The notes under the pieces: generated by a model
What the model saw: only the letters and a program-made list of their open reading frames with translations
Told to the model about the DNA's origin: nothing
The model's database searches: none
Shown here: piece by piece, positions 53,002 through 63,367 of the stretch
Position numbering within the stretch: position 1 is the stretch's first letter
Layout: each line of letters begins with the position of its first letter
Assembly (NCBI GenBank): GCA_022823145.1
Contig: JAJDXS010000080.1
Coordinates: 1 to 64,000 of the forward strand
Direction: 5' to 3'
Origin: Gemmatimonadota bacterium
GTDB taxonomy: Bacteria > Gemmatimonadota > Gemmatimonadetes > Longimicrobiales > Gaopeijiaceae
DNA: 64,000 nucleotides
Translations under genes and position numbers: made by a program

Positions 53002-54295
53002 TGTGAGGGTCCGTGTCGGCATCTGGGGGCGCGAGGTCGGGATGCTCCGGGAGGGGCCGGAGGGACGCATCACCTTCGAATACGATCCCGGTTTCGCGAC
53101 TTCCGGCCTCGAAATCTCGCCGATCCATCTGCCCACGGAACGCCGGGGTCCGACCTCGTTCCGGGAGTTGACACGGAAACCGGCCTTCCTCGGTCTCCCC
53201 GGTGTCTTCGCCGATGCCCTGCCGGACCAGTTCGGCAACGCCGTCATCCGTCGCTATTTCGAGCAGCGCGGCCGGCCGGGTGACGCCATGTCGCCCTTGC
53301 AACGCCTCCTGTTCATCGGAGATCGCGCCATGGGAGCGCTGCGATTCCACCCACCCCTGGATCCCGGCCCGCGCAGCGAGGAGGTGCTCGAGGTCCGAAA
53401 ACTGGTCGACCAGGCCCGGCGAGTGATCGAGGGGGACGTATCGGTCGCCGTCCCGGAGATCATGCACGTCGGCGGCAGTGCGGGAGGTGCACGGCCGAAG
53501 GCGCTCATCCTTTGGGATCGTGGGGCCAACCGGGTGCGATCGGGATTCGCGCGGCCCGGTCCCGGCGAGGAGCCGTGGCTCATCAAGTTCGACGGGGTAA
53601 CACGCGAACCGGTGGGGCGGGGCATGCGCGCCGCGGGAAGTCCGGGCCCCTGGGGCCGGATCGAATACGCGTACTCGAACATGGCGCGCCACTCGGGAAT
53701 TGAAGTGCCCGAGACGCATCTGCTACGCGACGGAGACTTGGCGCACTTCATGGTCCGGCGTTTCGATCGCGCGCGCGACGAGGCGACGGGATCCCTCCAA
53801 CGCGTCCACTTCCACAGCCTGGGAGGGCTTCAGCACATCGACTTCAACGACCAGTACGTTTTCAGCTACGAAGGCTGGTTCGACACGATGCGCGCCATCG
53901 GACTCGGCCAGCACTGGTTGAACGAGGCGTACCGCCGCATGGTCTTCGCGGTGGCTACGGTCAACTTCGACGACCACGTCAAGAACGTCGGCTTCCTGAT
54001 GAATCCGGCCGGCAGTTGGCGTCTCGCGCCCGCATACGACCTCACCTACGCCGAGAACGACGCCTGGACCCGTCAGCACCAGATGTCGGTGAACGGGAAG
54101 TTCCGGGAGATCACACGGCGCGATCTGCTCGAGGTGGGCGCAACGTTCGATGTCCCCCGCGATGGCAGGGAGATCATCGGGGAAGTGGCGGAAGCGGTCG
54201 GCGAGTGGCGGCGTCATGCCCTAGCGGCGGGCGTGCCGGGCGACATGGTGGATTGGATCCAGGGCAGGTTGCGCGAAGTGGGGGAGCGGCTGTGA
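52991..54295 (+). CDS. HipA-like serine/threonine kinase toxin
   Basis: LPDQFGNAVIRRYF, HVGGSAGGARPKALI, HFMVRRFDR, catalytic NFDDHVKNVGF, APAYDLTYAEN. Confidence 0.93.
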   Translation: MNGDVRVRVGIWGREVGMLREGPEGRITFEYDPGFATSGLEISPIHLPTERRGPTSFRELTRKPAFLGLPGVFADALPDQFGNAVIRRYFEQRGRPGDAMSPLQRLLFIGDRAMGALRFHPPLDPGPRSEEVLEVRKLVDQARRVIEGDVSVAVPEIMHVGGSAGGARPKALILWDRGANRVRSGFARPGPGEEPWLIKFDGVTREPVGRGMRAAGSPGPWGRIEYAYSNMARHSGIEVPETHLLRDGDLAHFMVRRFDRARDEATGSLQRVHFHSLGGLQHIDFNDQYVFSYEGWFDTMRAIGLGQHWLNEAYRRMVFAVATVNFDDHVKNVGFLMNPAGSWRLAPAYDLTYAENDAWTRQHQMSVNGKFREITRRDLLEVGATFDVPRDGREIIGEVAEAVGEWRRHALAAGVPGDMVDWIQGRLREVGERL

Positions 54296-54389
54296 TCCGA
54301 AGGACCTGCAGTCAGGTCCGGAAAGCGGTCGACCGCCCCCGCACCGCCCCGCTGATGGCTGGCGTCATGTACCTGCTCGGCAGGGGCAT

Positions 54390-54620
54390 TCACTCGCCGG
54401 CAAGCGGAACCCCCTCCACGACGTGTCGCTGGATCGCCTCCTCCCAATGGCCCATGTAGCTGTCGGACCCGGCCCGATACAGGTAGCACGGAACCCACCC
54501 TGCCACCCATCGGCGCTCACCCTCTGCGTTGAACAGCGGGAACGCATCGGCGGCAGGCAGGGCCATGCGGACCACGCCGGCCCGCTCGATGTGGACTCGA
54601 TTGCCGGATTCAGCTGTCAT
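54390..54620 (-). pseudogene. Truncated SRPBCC-family protein relic
   Basis: RMALPAADAFPLFNAEGERRWVAGW joined directly to GHWEEAIQRHV; middle of the domain absent (76 aa). Confidence 0.5.
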
Positions 54621-54775
54621 GGTCGCTCGCCGGAGGTGGAATGGAGGCAAAGACTAACAGGATTCGCGACGACGTGACGTACCGGCACCCATGGTGGGTC
54701 GGCCCACCCCCGTGGCCTGGTGCCCGATCGAGGCGGAGCCGTCAGCGATTCCCCCCTCCCGCGTGTCGGACTTAC

Positions 54776-57058
54776 ATGCGCACGCTTCTCCATTTCGCCT
54801 CCCTCACCCTCCTCGTCGCGCCCGCCGCGCTCCACGCGCAGGCCCCGTCCAACGGGCAGCCGCACCCCGTCACGCAGGCGTCCCGGACTACGGCGCCCCC
54901 CGTCATGGACGGCCGCCTAGACGACGATGTCTGGTCGACACTTGATCCCCTCAGCGGATTCACCCAGCGCGAACCGTCCGAAGGCAGGCCGGTGTCGCAA
55001 CGCACGGAAGTCCGCATTCTGCAGGACGACCAGGCGCTCTACATCGGCGCGTGGCTGTTCGACGACGAGCCGGAGGGAATCGTCTTCGGCCAGACGCTGC
55101 GAGATGCGTCGCTCAACGACTCGGATGCCTTCGTCGTCGTGCTCGACACCTACATGGACCGGCAGAACGGGTTCGTGTTCGGAACCACGCCGGCAGGGAT
55201 CGAGTACGACGGGCAGGTGATCGGCGAGGGCGTGGGAGGCGGGCCGGGCGGCGGACGCCAGCAGCGCGGGTCGGGGGGCGGGTTCAACCTGAACTGGGAC
55301 GGCTCGTGGGACGTCGCCACGACCAGGGACGAGCGCGGCTGGTACGTCGAAATGCGGATTCCGTTTTCGACGCTCCGCTACGGGGCCGGGGGAGCGCAGG
55401 ACTGGGGCCTGAACTTCGAGCGCAAGATCCGCCGCAACAGCGAGCAGTCGATGTGGGCACCCGTGCCCAGGCAGTTCGGCGTGTACCGGATCTCGCTTGC
55501 CGGAACCCTGGCGCTGGATGCCCCCGTGCGGCGCACGGTGACTGTCAGCCCGTACGTGCTCGCGGACGGCCTCAAGGACTACCGGGTCGTCTCGCCGTCG
55601 GTGGACTACGGCCGGCAGTTCGGGGGCGACGCCAAGATCGGCATCAACCAGAGCCTGACCCTCGATCTCACCGTCAACACCGACTTCGCGCAGGCCGAGG
55701 TGGACGACCAGCAGGTCAACCTTACGCGGTTCAGCCTCTTCTTCCCCGAGAAGCGTGCCTTCTTTCTGGAGAACGCCGGCACGTTCGCCGTGGGCGCTTC
55801 GCGGTCCGCCGAGCTCTTCTTCAGCCGCCGCATCGGCCTCTCGGGCGGCCGCGAGGTGCCGATCCAGGCGGGCGCGCGGATGACGGGCAAGGTCGGCAAC
55901 TTCCAGGTCGGACTGCTCAACATCCAGACCGGCGAGGCGTTTCGGTTCGACGGCGACACCGGCCTGCGCGAGCAGATCGCGCCGGACAACAACTTCGGCG
56001 TGCTGCGGGCGTACCGGGAGTTCGGCAACCGGTCACAGCTCGGCGCCATCTTCGTGTCGCGCTTCAACACCGCCGAAACGGACGACCACAACCTGACCTG
56101 GGGCGTCGACGGCCGACTCGGCATCGGCGACGCGCTCACCTTCGACGGCTGGGCGGGCATCACCACCACGCCGGTATCCGCGGGCGGGCAGGCGCCCGGG
56201 TCGGGGTTCAACGACGGGGAATACGGCTTCGCCGCGGGCATGCGCTACGTCACGCGCGACTGGCAGGTCGCGTCCGGGTTCCGGCAGATCGGCGCCGCCT
56301 TCAACCCGGAGGTGGGCTTCGTCAACCGCCGGGGATACCGCCAGGTCAACTGGCGCTTCCTCCGCCACATGCGCACCGAGAGCGTGCCCTGGTTCCGCGA
56401 GTTCCGGCCCCACATCTCCGGCAACGCGTTCTGGACGCTGGGCGGCTTCAACGAGTCCTACCTGATCCACATCGACAACCACTTCGCCTTCGAGAACGGC
56501 GCGTTCTTCCAGCTGCCCGGCTTCAACTTCACGGGCGAGGGCCTCGAGCGGCCGTTCGCGATCCGCGAGGATATCGTCATCCCGGCCGGCACCTACCACA
56601 ACCAGGACTGGGAGTTCCGGGCGAACACGAACCGCGGCGCGCCGCTGTCGGCGTCGGTGGGCTGGGAGCTCGGCGGGTTCTACAGCGGGACGCGCTTCGG
56701 TCCGAATGCGACGGTGGCGTACCGCTACGGCGACAAGCTCACGGCGAACGTGCGCGTCAACTACTTCGACGTGCGGCTGGACGAGGGCAGCTTCACGACG
56801 TCGGTGGTGCGCTTGAACGCGTCGTACTCGTTCACGCCCCGGCTGTACGTGCAGGCGAACGTGCAGTACAACGATGATACGCGGGATATGGGGACGAATG
56901 TGCGGGTGGGGTGGCTCGACACCGCCGGCACCGGGTTGTTCCTGGTGTGGAACGACACGGATCATCGGGGGTCGCTGGAGCGGACGGGAATCGTGGCGGG
57001 GCCGAGGCAGCGGCAGCTGGTGGTGAAGTACAGCCGGCTGTTCAATCTGACCGGGTAG
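54776..57058 (+). CDS. Secreted/outer-membrane CBM9-like plus DUF5916 family protein
   Basis: Signal peptide; PPVMDGRLDDDVWSTLDPLSGFTQREPSEGRPVSQRTEVRILQDDQALYIGAWLFDDEP; LDLTVNTDFAQAEVDDQQVNLTRFSLFFPEKRAFFLENAGTF. Confidence 0.88.
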   Translation: MRTLLHFASLTLLVAPAALHAQAPSNGQPHPVTQASRTTAPPVMDGRLDDDVWSTLDPLSGFTQREPSEGRPVSQRTEVRILQDDQALYIGAWLFDDEPEGIVFGQTLRDASLNDSDAFVVVLDTYMDRQNGFVFGTTPAGIEYDGQVIGEGVGGGPGGGRQQRGSGGGFNLNWDGSWDVATTRDERGWYVEMRIPFSTLRYGAGGAQDWGLNFERKIRRNSEQSMWAPVPRQFGVYRISLAGTLALDAPVRRTVTVSPYVLADGLKDYRVVSPSVDYGRQFGGDAKIGINQSLTLDLTVNTDFAQAEVDDQQVNLTRFSLFFPEKRAFFLENAGTFAVGASRSAELFFSRRIGLSGGREVPIQAGARMTGKVGNFQVGLLNIQTGEAFRFDGDTGLREQIAPDNNFGVLRAYREFGNRSQLGAIFVSRFNTAETDDHNLTWGVDGRLGIGDALTFDGWAGITTTPVSAGGQAPGSGFNDGEYGFAAGMRYVTRDWQVASGFRQIGAAFNPEVGFVNRRGYRQVNWRFLRHMRTESVPWFREFRPHISGNAFWTLGGFNESYLIHIDNHFAFENGAFFQLPGFNFTGEGLERPFAIREDIVIPAGTYHNQDWEFRANTNRGAPLSASVGWELGGFYSGTRFGPNATVAYRYGDKLTANVRVNYFDVRLDEGSFTTSVVRLNASYSFTPRLYVQANVQYNDDTRDMGTNVRVGWLDTAGTGLFLVWNDTDHRGSLERTGIVAGPRQRQLVVKYSRLFNLTG

Positions 57059-57169
57059 GGGGGGCAGGCCCGTAACATCGCGTCGGTCCACCGGCGAAAC
57101 CAACTCCCCGGGTACTTCCGTACGTTGCCGGAGTGCACGAGCCCCCCGCAGCGGACGGGAGGGTCGTTC

Positions 57170-58297
57170 ATGGGGCGAATCAGGCGGGGGGTCAGCGGTC
57201 GCATGAGAACAGGCACGAAGATGGTGGTTTGGGTGGTCGTGGCCGGGGGCCTGGGAGCCTCCGCGTTCGCGGTACTCGGGGCCGGGAACGGCGGCGAGTC
57301 CGAAGTGGACACGGTCGCCGTGGAGAGGGGCGAGATCGTGGACCGGGCACTCGCGGTCGGTCGGATTGAGCCGCTCGTCGAGGTAAGCGTGAAGTCGCAA
57401 CTCGCGGGCGTCGTGCGTCGGATGTTCAAGGAACCCGGCGAATACGTCCGGCGGGGTGAGCCCCTGCTCGAAGTCCAGCCCAACCCGACACCGATCGAAC
57501 TGGTCGAGGCGCGCCGCGCCATCGAATTGCGCGAAATCGAGTTGCAGCAGCTCGAGAGGCGTCGCGACCGGCTGGCCGAGTTGCGCGACCAGGGGCTCGC
57601 GTCGGAAGAAGCGTTCGAGGACGCCGACTACTCGTTGAGCGAAGTGTCGCTCCAGCTCCAGATCGCCCGGGAGCGCCTGGCCCTGCTTTCGGAAGGGCGC
57701 GTGACAATCGGAGACGAGGCGGTCGAGACGGTCATCCAGAGCCCCATCCAGGGCTTCATCCTCGAGAAGACGGTGGAAATCGGGGATCCGGTCGTCCCGC
57801 TCACGACGTTCCAGGAAGGGACCGTCCTCATGACGATGGCCGAGATGGATGAACTGCTCTTCCGGGGAACGGTCGACGAAATCGATGTGGGTCGGCTGAC
57901 CGAGGGAATGCCGGTCGAGGTCACGATCGGGGCCCTTCCCGACGCGCGCGTCGACGGGCGACTGACGAAGATCTCGCTCACGGGACGCGACGAGGAGAAC
58001 GCTACCGTCTTTCCGGTCGAAATCGCGGTGCTGCCCGCGGAGGGAACCCTGCTGAGAGCCGGCTATTCGGCCAACGCGCAGGTGATCATCGAACGCCGCT
58101 CGGACATTCTGATCATCCCGGAGCGCGTGGTCAGGTTCGAGGACGGGGGCACGTTCGTGACGGTTCGCCTGGGGCCGGAGCATATCGAGGAGCGCGAGAT
58201 CAGGACGGGTCTCAGCGACGGGATCAGTGTCGAAGTACTCGACGGTCTGGCCGAGGGCGAGCGCGTCATGGAGCCCCCGCGGCGCGAGATCACCTAG
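57170..58297 (+). CDS. MacA/HlyD-like periplasmic adaptor
   Basis: N-terminal TM; VGRIEPLVEVSVKSQLAGVVRRMFKEPGEYVRRGEPLLEVQPN; coiled coil; beta-barrel. Confidence 0.88.
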   Translation: MGRIRRGVSGRMRTGTKMVVWVVVAGGLGASAFAVLGAGNGGESEVDTVAVERGEIVDRALAVGRIEPLVEVSVKSQLAGVVRRMFKEPGEYVRRGEPLLEVQPNPTPIELVEARRAIELREIELQQLERRRDRLAELRDQGLASEEAFEDADYSLSEVSLQLQIARERLALLSEGRVTIGDEAVETVIQSPIQGFILEKTVEIGDPVVPLTTFQEGTVLMTMAEMDELLFRGTVDEIDVGRLTEGMPVEVTIGALPDARVDGRLTKISLTGRDEENATVFPVEIAVLPAEGTLLRAGYSANAQVIIERRSDILIIPERVVRFEDGGTFVTVRLGPEHIEEREIRTGLSDGISVEVLDGLAEGERVMEPPRREIT

Positions 58298-58315
58298 CAG
58301 GGGAGTGGAGACGGC

Positions 58316-59560
58316 GTGAGGCTGGTCGACGGGGTCCGGCAACTGTGGGCGGACCTTTCCGCGCAGCGTCTGCGGACGATCCTGACCGTGCTCGGGATCA
58401 CCTGGGGCACGGTTGCGGTCGTCGTTCTGCTCGCCTTCTCGGTCGGGCTCGAGCGGCAGACGATCAAACGGTTTCACGGGCTGGGCGACCGGATCGTCGT
58501 GCTCTTCGGCGGACGGACGGTGCTGCCCTACGCGGGGTTCAGGGAGGGGCGGACAATCCGGTTGCGCGAAGCGGACGCCCGGATCCTCGCCCGCCAGATC
58601 CCCGACATCACGATGATCAGCCCGGAGTACTCGACGCGCGCGGTCCCCATCCGCCGCGGCCCCAACGGAGTCAGTCCCAATATCACGGGCATCCACCCCG
58701 TGTACGGAGAGATGCGGAACATCTTCCCGATGCCGGGCGGCCGATTCATCAACGACCGGGACCAGGAAGAGCGCCGCCGGGTCGTCTTCCTCGGTGACGA
58801 GGTGGCCGGTGTCCTGTTCGGTGACGCGGATCCCGTCGGCGAGCAGGTCCGGATCGGAGACTCCCCCTTCACCGTTATCGGCGTGCTCCAGCCCAAGATT
58901 CAGAACAGCTCGTACAACTCGCGCGACGAAGACCGGGTGTTTATTCCGGCGAGCACGCACGCAGCCATCTTCGGCTCGCGGTTCGTTTCGAACCTGGTCT
59001 ATCGGACGGCGGACGCCTCGCGCACCGAGGCTGTAGAGGCGCGAGTCTACGAGGTGCTGGGCAGGAAATACCGCTTCAATCCACGGGACGAGGACGCTCT
59101 CGATCTCTGGGACACGGCCGAATGGGAGCGCATGTTCGGCTTCCTGTTCCTCGGGTTCAAGGTGTTCTTCGCGATCGTGGGAAGCTTCACGCTCAGCGTA
59201 GGAGGGATCGGCGTCGCGAACATCATGTACATAGTGGTGCACGAGCGAACGCGCGAGATCGGGATCAAGCGTTCGGTCGGCGCGACCCGGCGGTCCATCC
59301 TCTGGCAGTTCCTGGCGGAGAGCGCTCTCATTGTGGCTCTCGGGGCCGCCCTCGGCGTCCTGGTATCGACAGGCATCGTGAAGGCGATGTCTCTTCTCCC
59401 CATGCAGGAGTCCATGCAGGAGACCGTGGGCACGCCTGTGATCTCGCTCCAGGTGGCCGCCGTGACGATGGCGCTGCTTGCGCTCGTGGCGATGCTCGCC
59501 GGCCTGTTGCCCGCCCGCCGCGCCGCGGCGCTGGATCCCGTGGAATGTCTCCGCTACTAG
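58316..59560 (+). CDS. MacB-like ABC transporter permease (no NBD)
   Basis: RLRTILTVLGITWGTVAVVVLLAFSVGL; FTLSVGGIGVANIMYIVVHERTREIGIKRSVGATRRSILWQFL; LPARRAAALDPVECLRY. Confidence 0.92.
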   Translation: MRLVDGVRQLWADLSAQRLRTILTVLGITWGTVAVVVLLAFSVGLERQTIKRFHGLGDRIVVLFGGRTVLPYAGFREGRTIRLREADARILARQIPDITMISPEYSTRAVPIRRGPNGVSPNITGIHPVYGEMRNIFPMPGGRFINDRDQEERRRVVFLGDEVAGVLFGDADPVGEQVRIGDSPFTVIGVLQPKIQNSSYNSRDEDRVFIPASTHAAIFGSRFVSNLVYRTADASRTEAVEARVYEVLGRKYRFNPRDEDALDLWDTAEWERMFGFLFLGFKVFFAIVGSFTLSVGGIGVANIMYIVVHERTREIGIKRSVGATRRSILWQFLAESALIVALGAALGVLVSTGIVKAMSLLPMQESMQETVGTPVISLQVAAVTMALLALVAMLAGLLPARRAAALDPVECLRY

Positions 59561-59595
59561 CACCGGCGTCCCGCAGCCGCAGGGTGGGCTGACCG

Positions 59596-60840
59596 ATGTG
59601 GAAGATCCTTCTCTCAGAGGTCTTCGGTGACCTGCGGGCGCACCGCACCCGCACCCTGCTCACGATCTTCGCCATGGTGTGGGGCACGATCTCCATCGTT
59701 CTGCTGCTGGCCTTTGGCCAGGGACTCCGAAACCAGGTTTCAACGGGCCTGCTCAATGCGGGAGAACGGGTCTTCATGGTCTACGGCGGCCAGACGAGCC
59801 TCGAGCACGAGGGTCTCGCCCGGGGACGCCGGATACGGCTGCGCGAGGATGATCTCGACATGGTCCTCCGTGCGATCCCGGAGTTCGAGTTCGGAAGTCC
59901 GTCCTACGGACGTGGCAGAACGCATCTCGAGGCGGGCGAGAACCGGACCACGACGTATATGGAGGGCGTGGACCCGGTCTTTTCCGAACTTCGGCGGATG
60001 TTCCCCGCCCCTGGAGGCCGGTTCATCAATCAGCGCGACCTTGATCAGCGGCGACGCGTGCTCTTCCTCGGCGACGGCATCGCGGCGCGCCTGTTCGGCG
60101 ACACGCAGCCCGTGGGAGAGACCGTCCTGCTCGACGGGCTCTCCTTTCGGGTGATCGGGGTGATGGAATCCAAGTTCCAGGACTCGAGCAACAACGGTCC
60201 GGATGAAGACCGCGCCGTGATCCCTGCCTCCACCTTCCGGAGCATCTACGGCAACGAGTTCGTGAACCACCTTCTCGTGCGACCGCGCAACGTTGCAGAC
60301 GCGCCGGTCGCCAAGCGGGAGCTGTACCGGGTCCTCGGTGGCCGGCACCGATTCGATCCGACGGACGAACGAGCGCTCAGCATCTGGGACTTCATCGAAG
60401 ATGAGAAGATCGTGGGTCAGATCGGTTTCGGCATCCAGGTCTTCCTGGGACTCGTAGGCGCGTTCACGCTGCTGGTCGCGGGGGTCGGCGTTGCGAACAT
60501 CATGTATGTCGTCGTGCGCGAGCGGACAAGGGAAATCGGCATCAAGCTCGCCGTGGGCGCGCGCCGGCGCCACATCGTCAGCCAGTTCCTTTTCGAAGCG
60601 ATCTTGATCGCGGTCGGCGGAGGTTTGCTCGGACTCGCCGTCGCCTCGCTTCTGGTGGTGGGCATTGACGGCATTCCCAGCGATAACCCGGCCATGGAGT
60701 ACATCCTGAACCCGAAACTCTCCGTGCCGATCGCGTCGACCTGTGTCGGCCTGCTCATGGCGATCGGCCTGGCGGCCGGAATACTGCCCGCGCGCAAGGC
60801 GGCCCGTCTCGATCCGGTGGAGTCTCTGAGGTACGAATGA
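59596..60840 (+). CDS. MacB-like ABC transporter permease (no NBD), paralogue
   Basis: HRTRTLLTIFAMVWGTISIVLLLAFGQGL; VANIMYVVVRERTREIGIKLAVGARRRHIV; LPARKAARLDPVESLRYE. Confidence 0.92.
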   Translation: MWKILLSEVFGDLRAHRTRTLLTIFAMVWGTISIVLLLAFGQGLRNQVSTGLLNAGERVFMVYGGQTSLEHEGLARGRRIRLREDDLDMVLRAIPEFEFGSPSYGRGRTHLEAGENRTTTYMEGVDPVFSELRRMFPAPGGRFINQRDLDQRRRVLFLGDGIAARLFGDTQPVGETVLLDGLSFRVIGVMESKFQDSSNNGPDEDRAVIPASTFRSIYGNEFVNHLLVRPRNVADAPVAKRELYRVLGGRHRFDPTDERALSIWDFIEDEKIVGQIGFGIQVFLGLVGAFTLLVAGVGVANIMYVVVRERTREIGIKLAVGARRRHIVSQFLFEAILIAVGGGLLGLAVASLLVVGIDGIPSDNPAMEYILNPKLSVPIASTCVGLLMAIGLAAGILPARKAARLDPVESLRYE

Positions 60841-60842
60841 GG

Positions 60843-60856
60843 GGGGCTTGAGCCCC
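60843..60856. terminator. GC hairpin between convergent genes
   Basis: GGGGC-TTGA-GCCCC; no U-tract. Confidence 0.3.
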
Positions 60857-60895
60857 GGGGACCCTGCGGCGAGGCGCGGGGGCGGGGGAGGTCTC

Positions 60896-61729
60896 CTACC
60901 CGTCGCCCTCGGCCGCGGCCAGCCTTCCCGAGATCTCGCGCAGCCGCAACCACTCCTGGTAGAAGAACGGCAGCATCAGCATCGATTCGACGAACTGGAA
61001 CACGTACATCACGATGGCGAAGACCGTGCCGTACTCCGCGGTCTCGGTCGTGGCGGCGCTCACCGCGAAAACCAGCAGGGCGATCATCAGGACCCAGTTG
61101 ATACCGAAGTTGGCCGCTTCGAGGTCCGAGAGCCGGATGTTCCAGCGCATCATGGCGCGAAGGTGCCTGGCCAGGCGGGCCGGATCGCCGCTGTCGACGG
61201 CGTCGACCTGCCGTTCGTGCTCGTCGTTGAGCCCCTGGTTGTAGCGCGTCGTAAGCCCACCGGTCAGCGCGTAGAGCGCCACCGTGCCGACCGCGACCAC
61301 GAGACACCCCAGGAAAACCGGCAGGTTCAGCGCGGCAAGGATCAGCACGGTGCCGCCGAGGCCGATCACGCTGTTGATGAGTTGGGGAAGCGAGTTTTCG
61401 AAGAACTCGACGATCTCCTTGAGCATCCCGAGCCGCGCCGTGCGGGTGGATGTGGTGCTCTCGGCCGCCGAAGCCGCCATCTCCTCGCCGAGCGTAACAT
61501 AGATCCGCGCGTACGCCCGGCTGTCCAGCAGGCGGCGCCCGACCGCGATTCCCATGGTGACGATTCCGAGCACGGCGAACTCGTAGAGGCCGCGTGTCGA
61601 GTCGGCGAGGACGCTGTCGATGGCGCGCCCGATGACCAGCGGAAACAGGACCCACCCCGCAGCCTCGAGAACGACCAGTCCGACCGTGAAGGCGAGCCGA
61701 CCTGCGAAGCGTTTCAGGAGTGCGTTCAT
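60896..61729 (-). CDS. ABC six-transmembrane-domain protein lacking an NBD
   Basis: About 277 aa; exporter-type TM layout (LVVLEAAGWVLFPLVIGRAIDSVL...); no Walker A/B or signature motif. Confidence 0.75.
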   Translation of the reverse strand: MNALLKRFAGRLAFTVGLVVLEAAGWVLFPLVIGRAIDSVLADSTRGLYEFAVLGIVTMGIAVGRRLLDSRAYARIYVTLGEEMAASAAESTTSTRTARLGMLKEIVEFFENSLPQLINSVIGLGGTVLILAALNLPVFLGCLVVAVGTVALYALTGGLTTRYNQGLNDEHERQVDAVDSGDPARLARHLRAMMRWNIRLSDLEAANFGINWVLMIALLVFAVSAATTETAEYGTVFAIVMYVFQFVESMLMLPFFYQEWLRLREISGRLAAAEGDG

Positions 61730-62016
61730 TGCGTGATCGGCGAGTGGACCAGGGCGTCCGGGGCGTCGACGTCGCTTGCGGGCGTCAGCCAGTGCTTCCG
61801 CACCCGCGCCACTCGTCGAGCCAGCTGCTCAGCGCGTTGATTCCGTTGGAACGCATGGAGGACAACGTAGCGGTGTAGCTGCCGCCGTCAACGGAGGCAC
61901 GACTTCGGCTTGGACCACACGCTGGCCGCCTATGCACCTCGACAACCCCCTCGGCCATCAATTGTGTCTCACTGGTACCGCGCCTACTGTCACCAGGTCA
62001 TGGAAAAGGCAGGACC

Positions 62017-63231
62017 ATGCGCACCGCGTTCCTTGCTCTCGCGCTCACCGCCATCCTCTCCTCCTGCGAAACGGAATCGCCGGCAGGCGACCTGACGCGC
62101 GAGACGCTTCCGAACGGGGCGATGCTCGTTCGCTACCCCGACCTTCCCGCCATCGACGCAGTTGGCCCCGATGTTACCGAATCGCATGTGGACCTGCACT
62201 TCGGCAGCGTCGACGGATCCGACCCCAACCTCATCTTTGCAGACATCCGGGGCATCCAGGCCGCTGGCGACGGCACCATCTTTGTGCTGGATGCCCAGGC
62301 CACCGAGGTGCGGGCCTACGATTCCGGCGGTCGGTACCTGAGCACGGTCGTGCGGAAGGGTGACGGGCCGGGCGAGATCACCGCGGCCAACGGGATCTTC
62401 CTCGCGGGCGACACGCTGCTGTGGCTGAACGATCACGGCAAGTGGATGATCGTCGGCGTCGACCGGTCCGGAGAGGAGGTGCACCGCTTCGACATGCCGA
62501 TCAGGAGCTACGGATACATCTGGGACGGTGTCTTCGACGATCGTGGACGCTACTGGACATCCGACTACGAACGGGAGGGCGGATTCACCTACCCACCCCC
62601 GCCAGCCCTGAGCTCCAGCGTTTATCACAACTACTTCGTGTCCTACGACCTGGCCAGCGAGCGCATCGACTCGGTCTACCTCGGTGAAAGCAGCGGTCGG
62701 TCATACACATACGAGGACGAGTACGGGATCTGGCAGTACCTGCCGATTCCCTTCGAGCCGGCCTACATGACGTTGTTCGACCCGTCCGGCGGATTCTGGC
62801 TCGCGAACAGCGCGTCTTACCGCATTGTGCGAACCGGCGAGGGTGGGGACACGCTGGTCGTGATCGAGGCCGCGCTGCCCCTACAGCCGGTCACGGACGA
62901 AGACCGTGCCGCCTACGTCGAGGAATGGCTCGGGTATTGGCCCGAGGCGCGTCGCGATCTGGAAGCGGTTGCGGCTCTCATCACCGACGTCAAGCCCGTT
63001 CTGGCGGGCATCTTCGTTGACGACGAAGGCATGCTCTGGGTGGAGAGGGTCGTGCCGGGCGATGCCCCCGCTTTCTACGACCGATACTCTGCGCAAGGAG
63101 ACTATCTGGGCTCCGTGCGCCTCGCGTTCAAGGCGGCCAGGGGCAGAGTCTGGGTCCAGCACGGCAGTATCTACGCCTGGGTCGTTGATGAGCTGGATGT
63201 GCCGTACGTGGTGAGGGCGCCGGTGGGGTGA
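62017..63231 (+). CDS. 6-bladed beta-propeller lipoprotein
   Basis: Lipobox LALTAILSSCETES; IQAAGDGTIFVLDAQATEVRAYDSGGRYLSTVVRKGDGPGEI. Confidence 0.8.
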   Translation: MRTAFLALALTAILSSCETESPAGDLTRETLPNGAMLVRYPDLPAIDAVGPDVTESHVDLHFGSVDGSDPNLIFADIRGIQAAGDGTIFVLDAQATEVRAYDSGGRYLSTVVRKGDGPGEITAANGIFLAGDTLLWLNDHGKWMIVGVDRSGEEVHRFDMPIRSYGYIWDGVFDDRGRYWTSDYEREGGFTYPPPPALSSSVYHNYFVSYDLASERIDSVYLGESSGRSYTYEDEYGIWQYLPIPFEPAYMTLFDPSGGFWLANSASYRIVRTGEGGDTLVVIEAALPLQPVTDEDRAAYVEEWLGYWPEARRDLEAVAALITDVKPVLAGIFVDDEGMLWVERVVPGDAPAFYDRYSAQGDYLGSVRLAFKAARGRVWVQHGSIYAWVVDELDVPYVVRAPVG

Positions 63232-63367
63232 TGGCTGTGCGCCCACCATCGGCGCCGTGCGCGGTCCGGCCAACCCCCCTGACACCTCACGTAATCCCAC
63301 CACCATGGCGGGCGTAACCTCATGCGAGTACCGCCACCTGCCTCCACCCCAGCATCAGGCCGCAGCC

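Noticed and set aside
55051-56877. 608-aa plus-strand ORF within the DUF5916 gene
   Set aside because: Out-of-frame Arg-rich product; the overlapping frame encodes the recognised family
56033-59563. 1176-aa minus-strand ORF
   Set aside because: Antisense to the DUF5916, MacA-like and MacB-like genes; R/H/D/P-rich with no recognisable domain; typical high-GC shadow ORF
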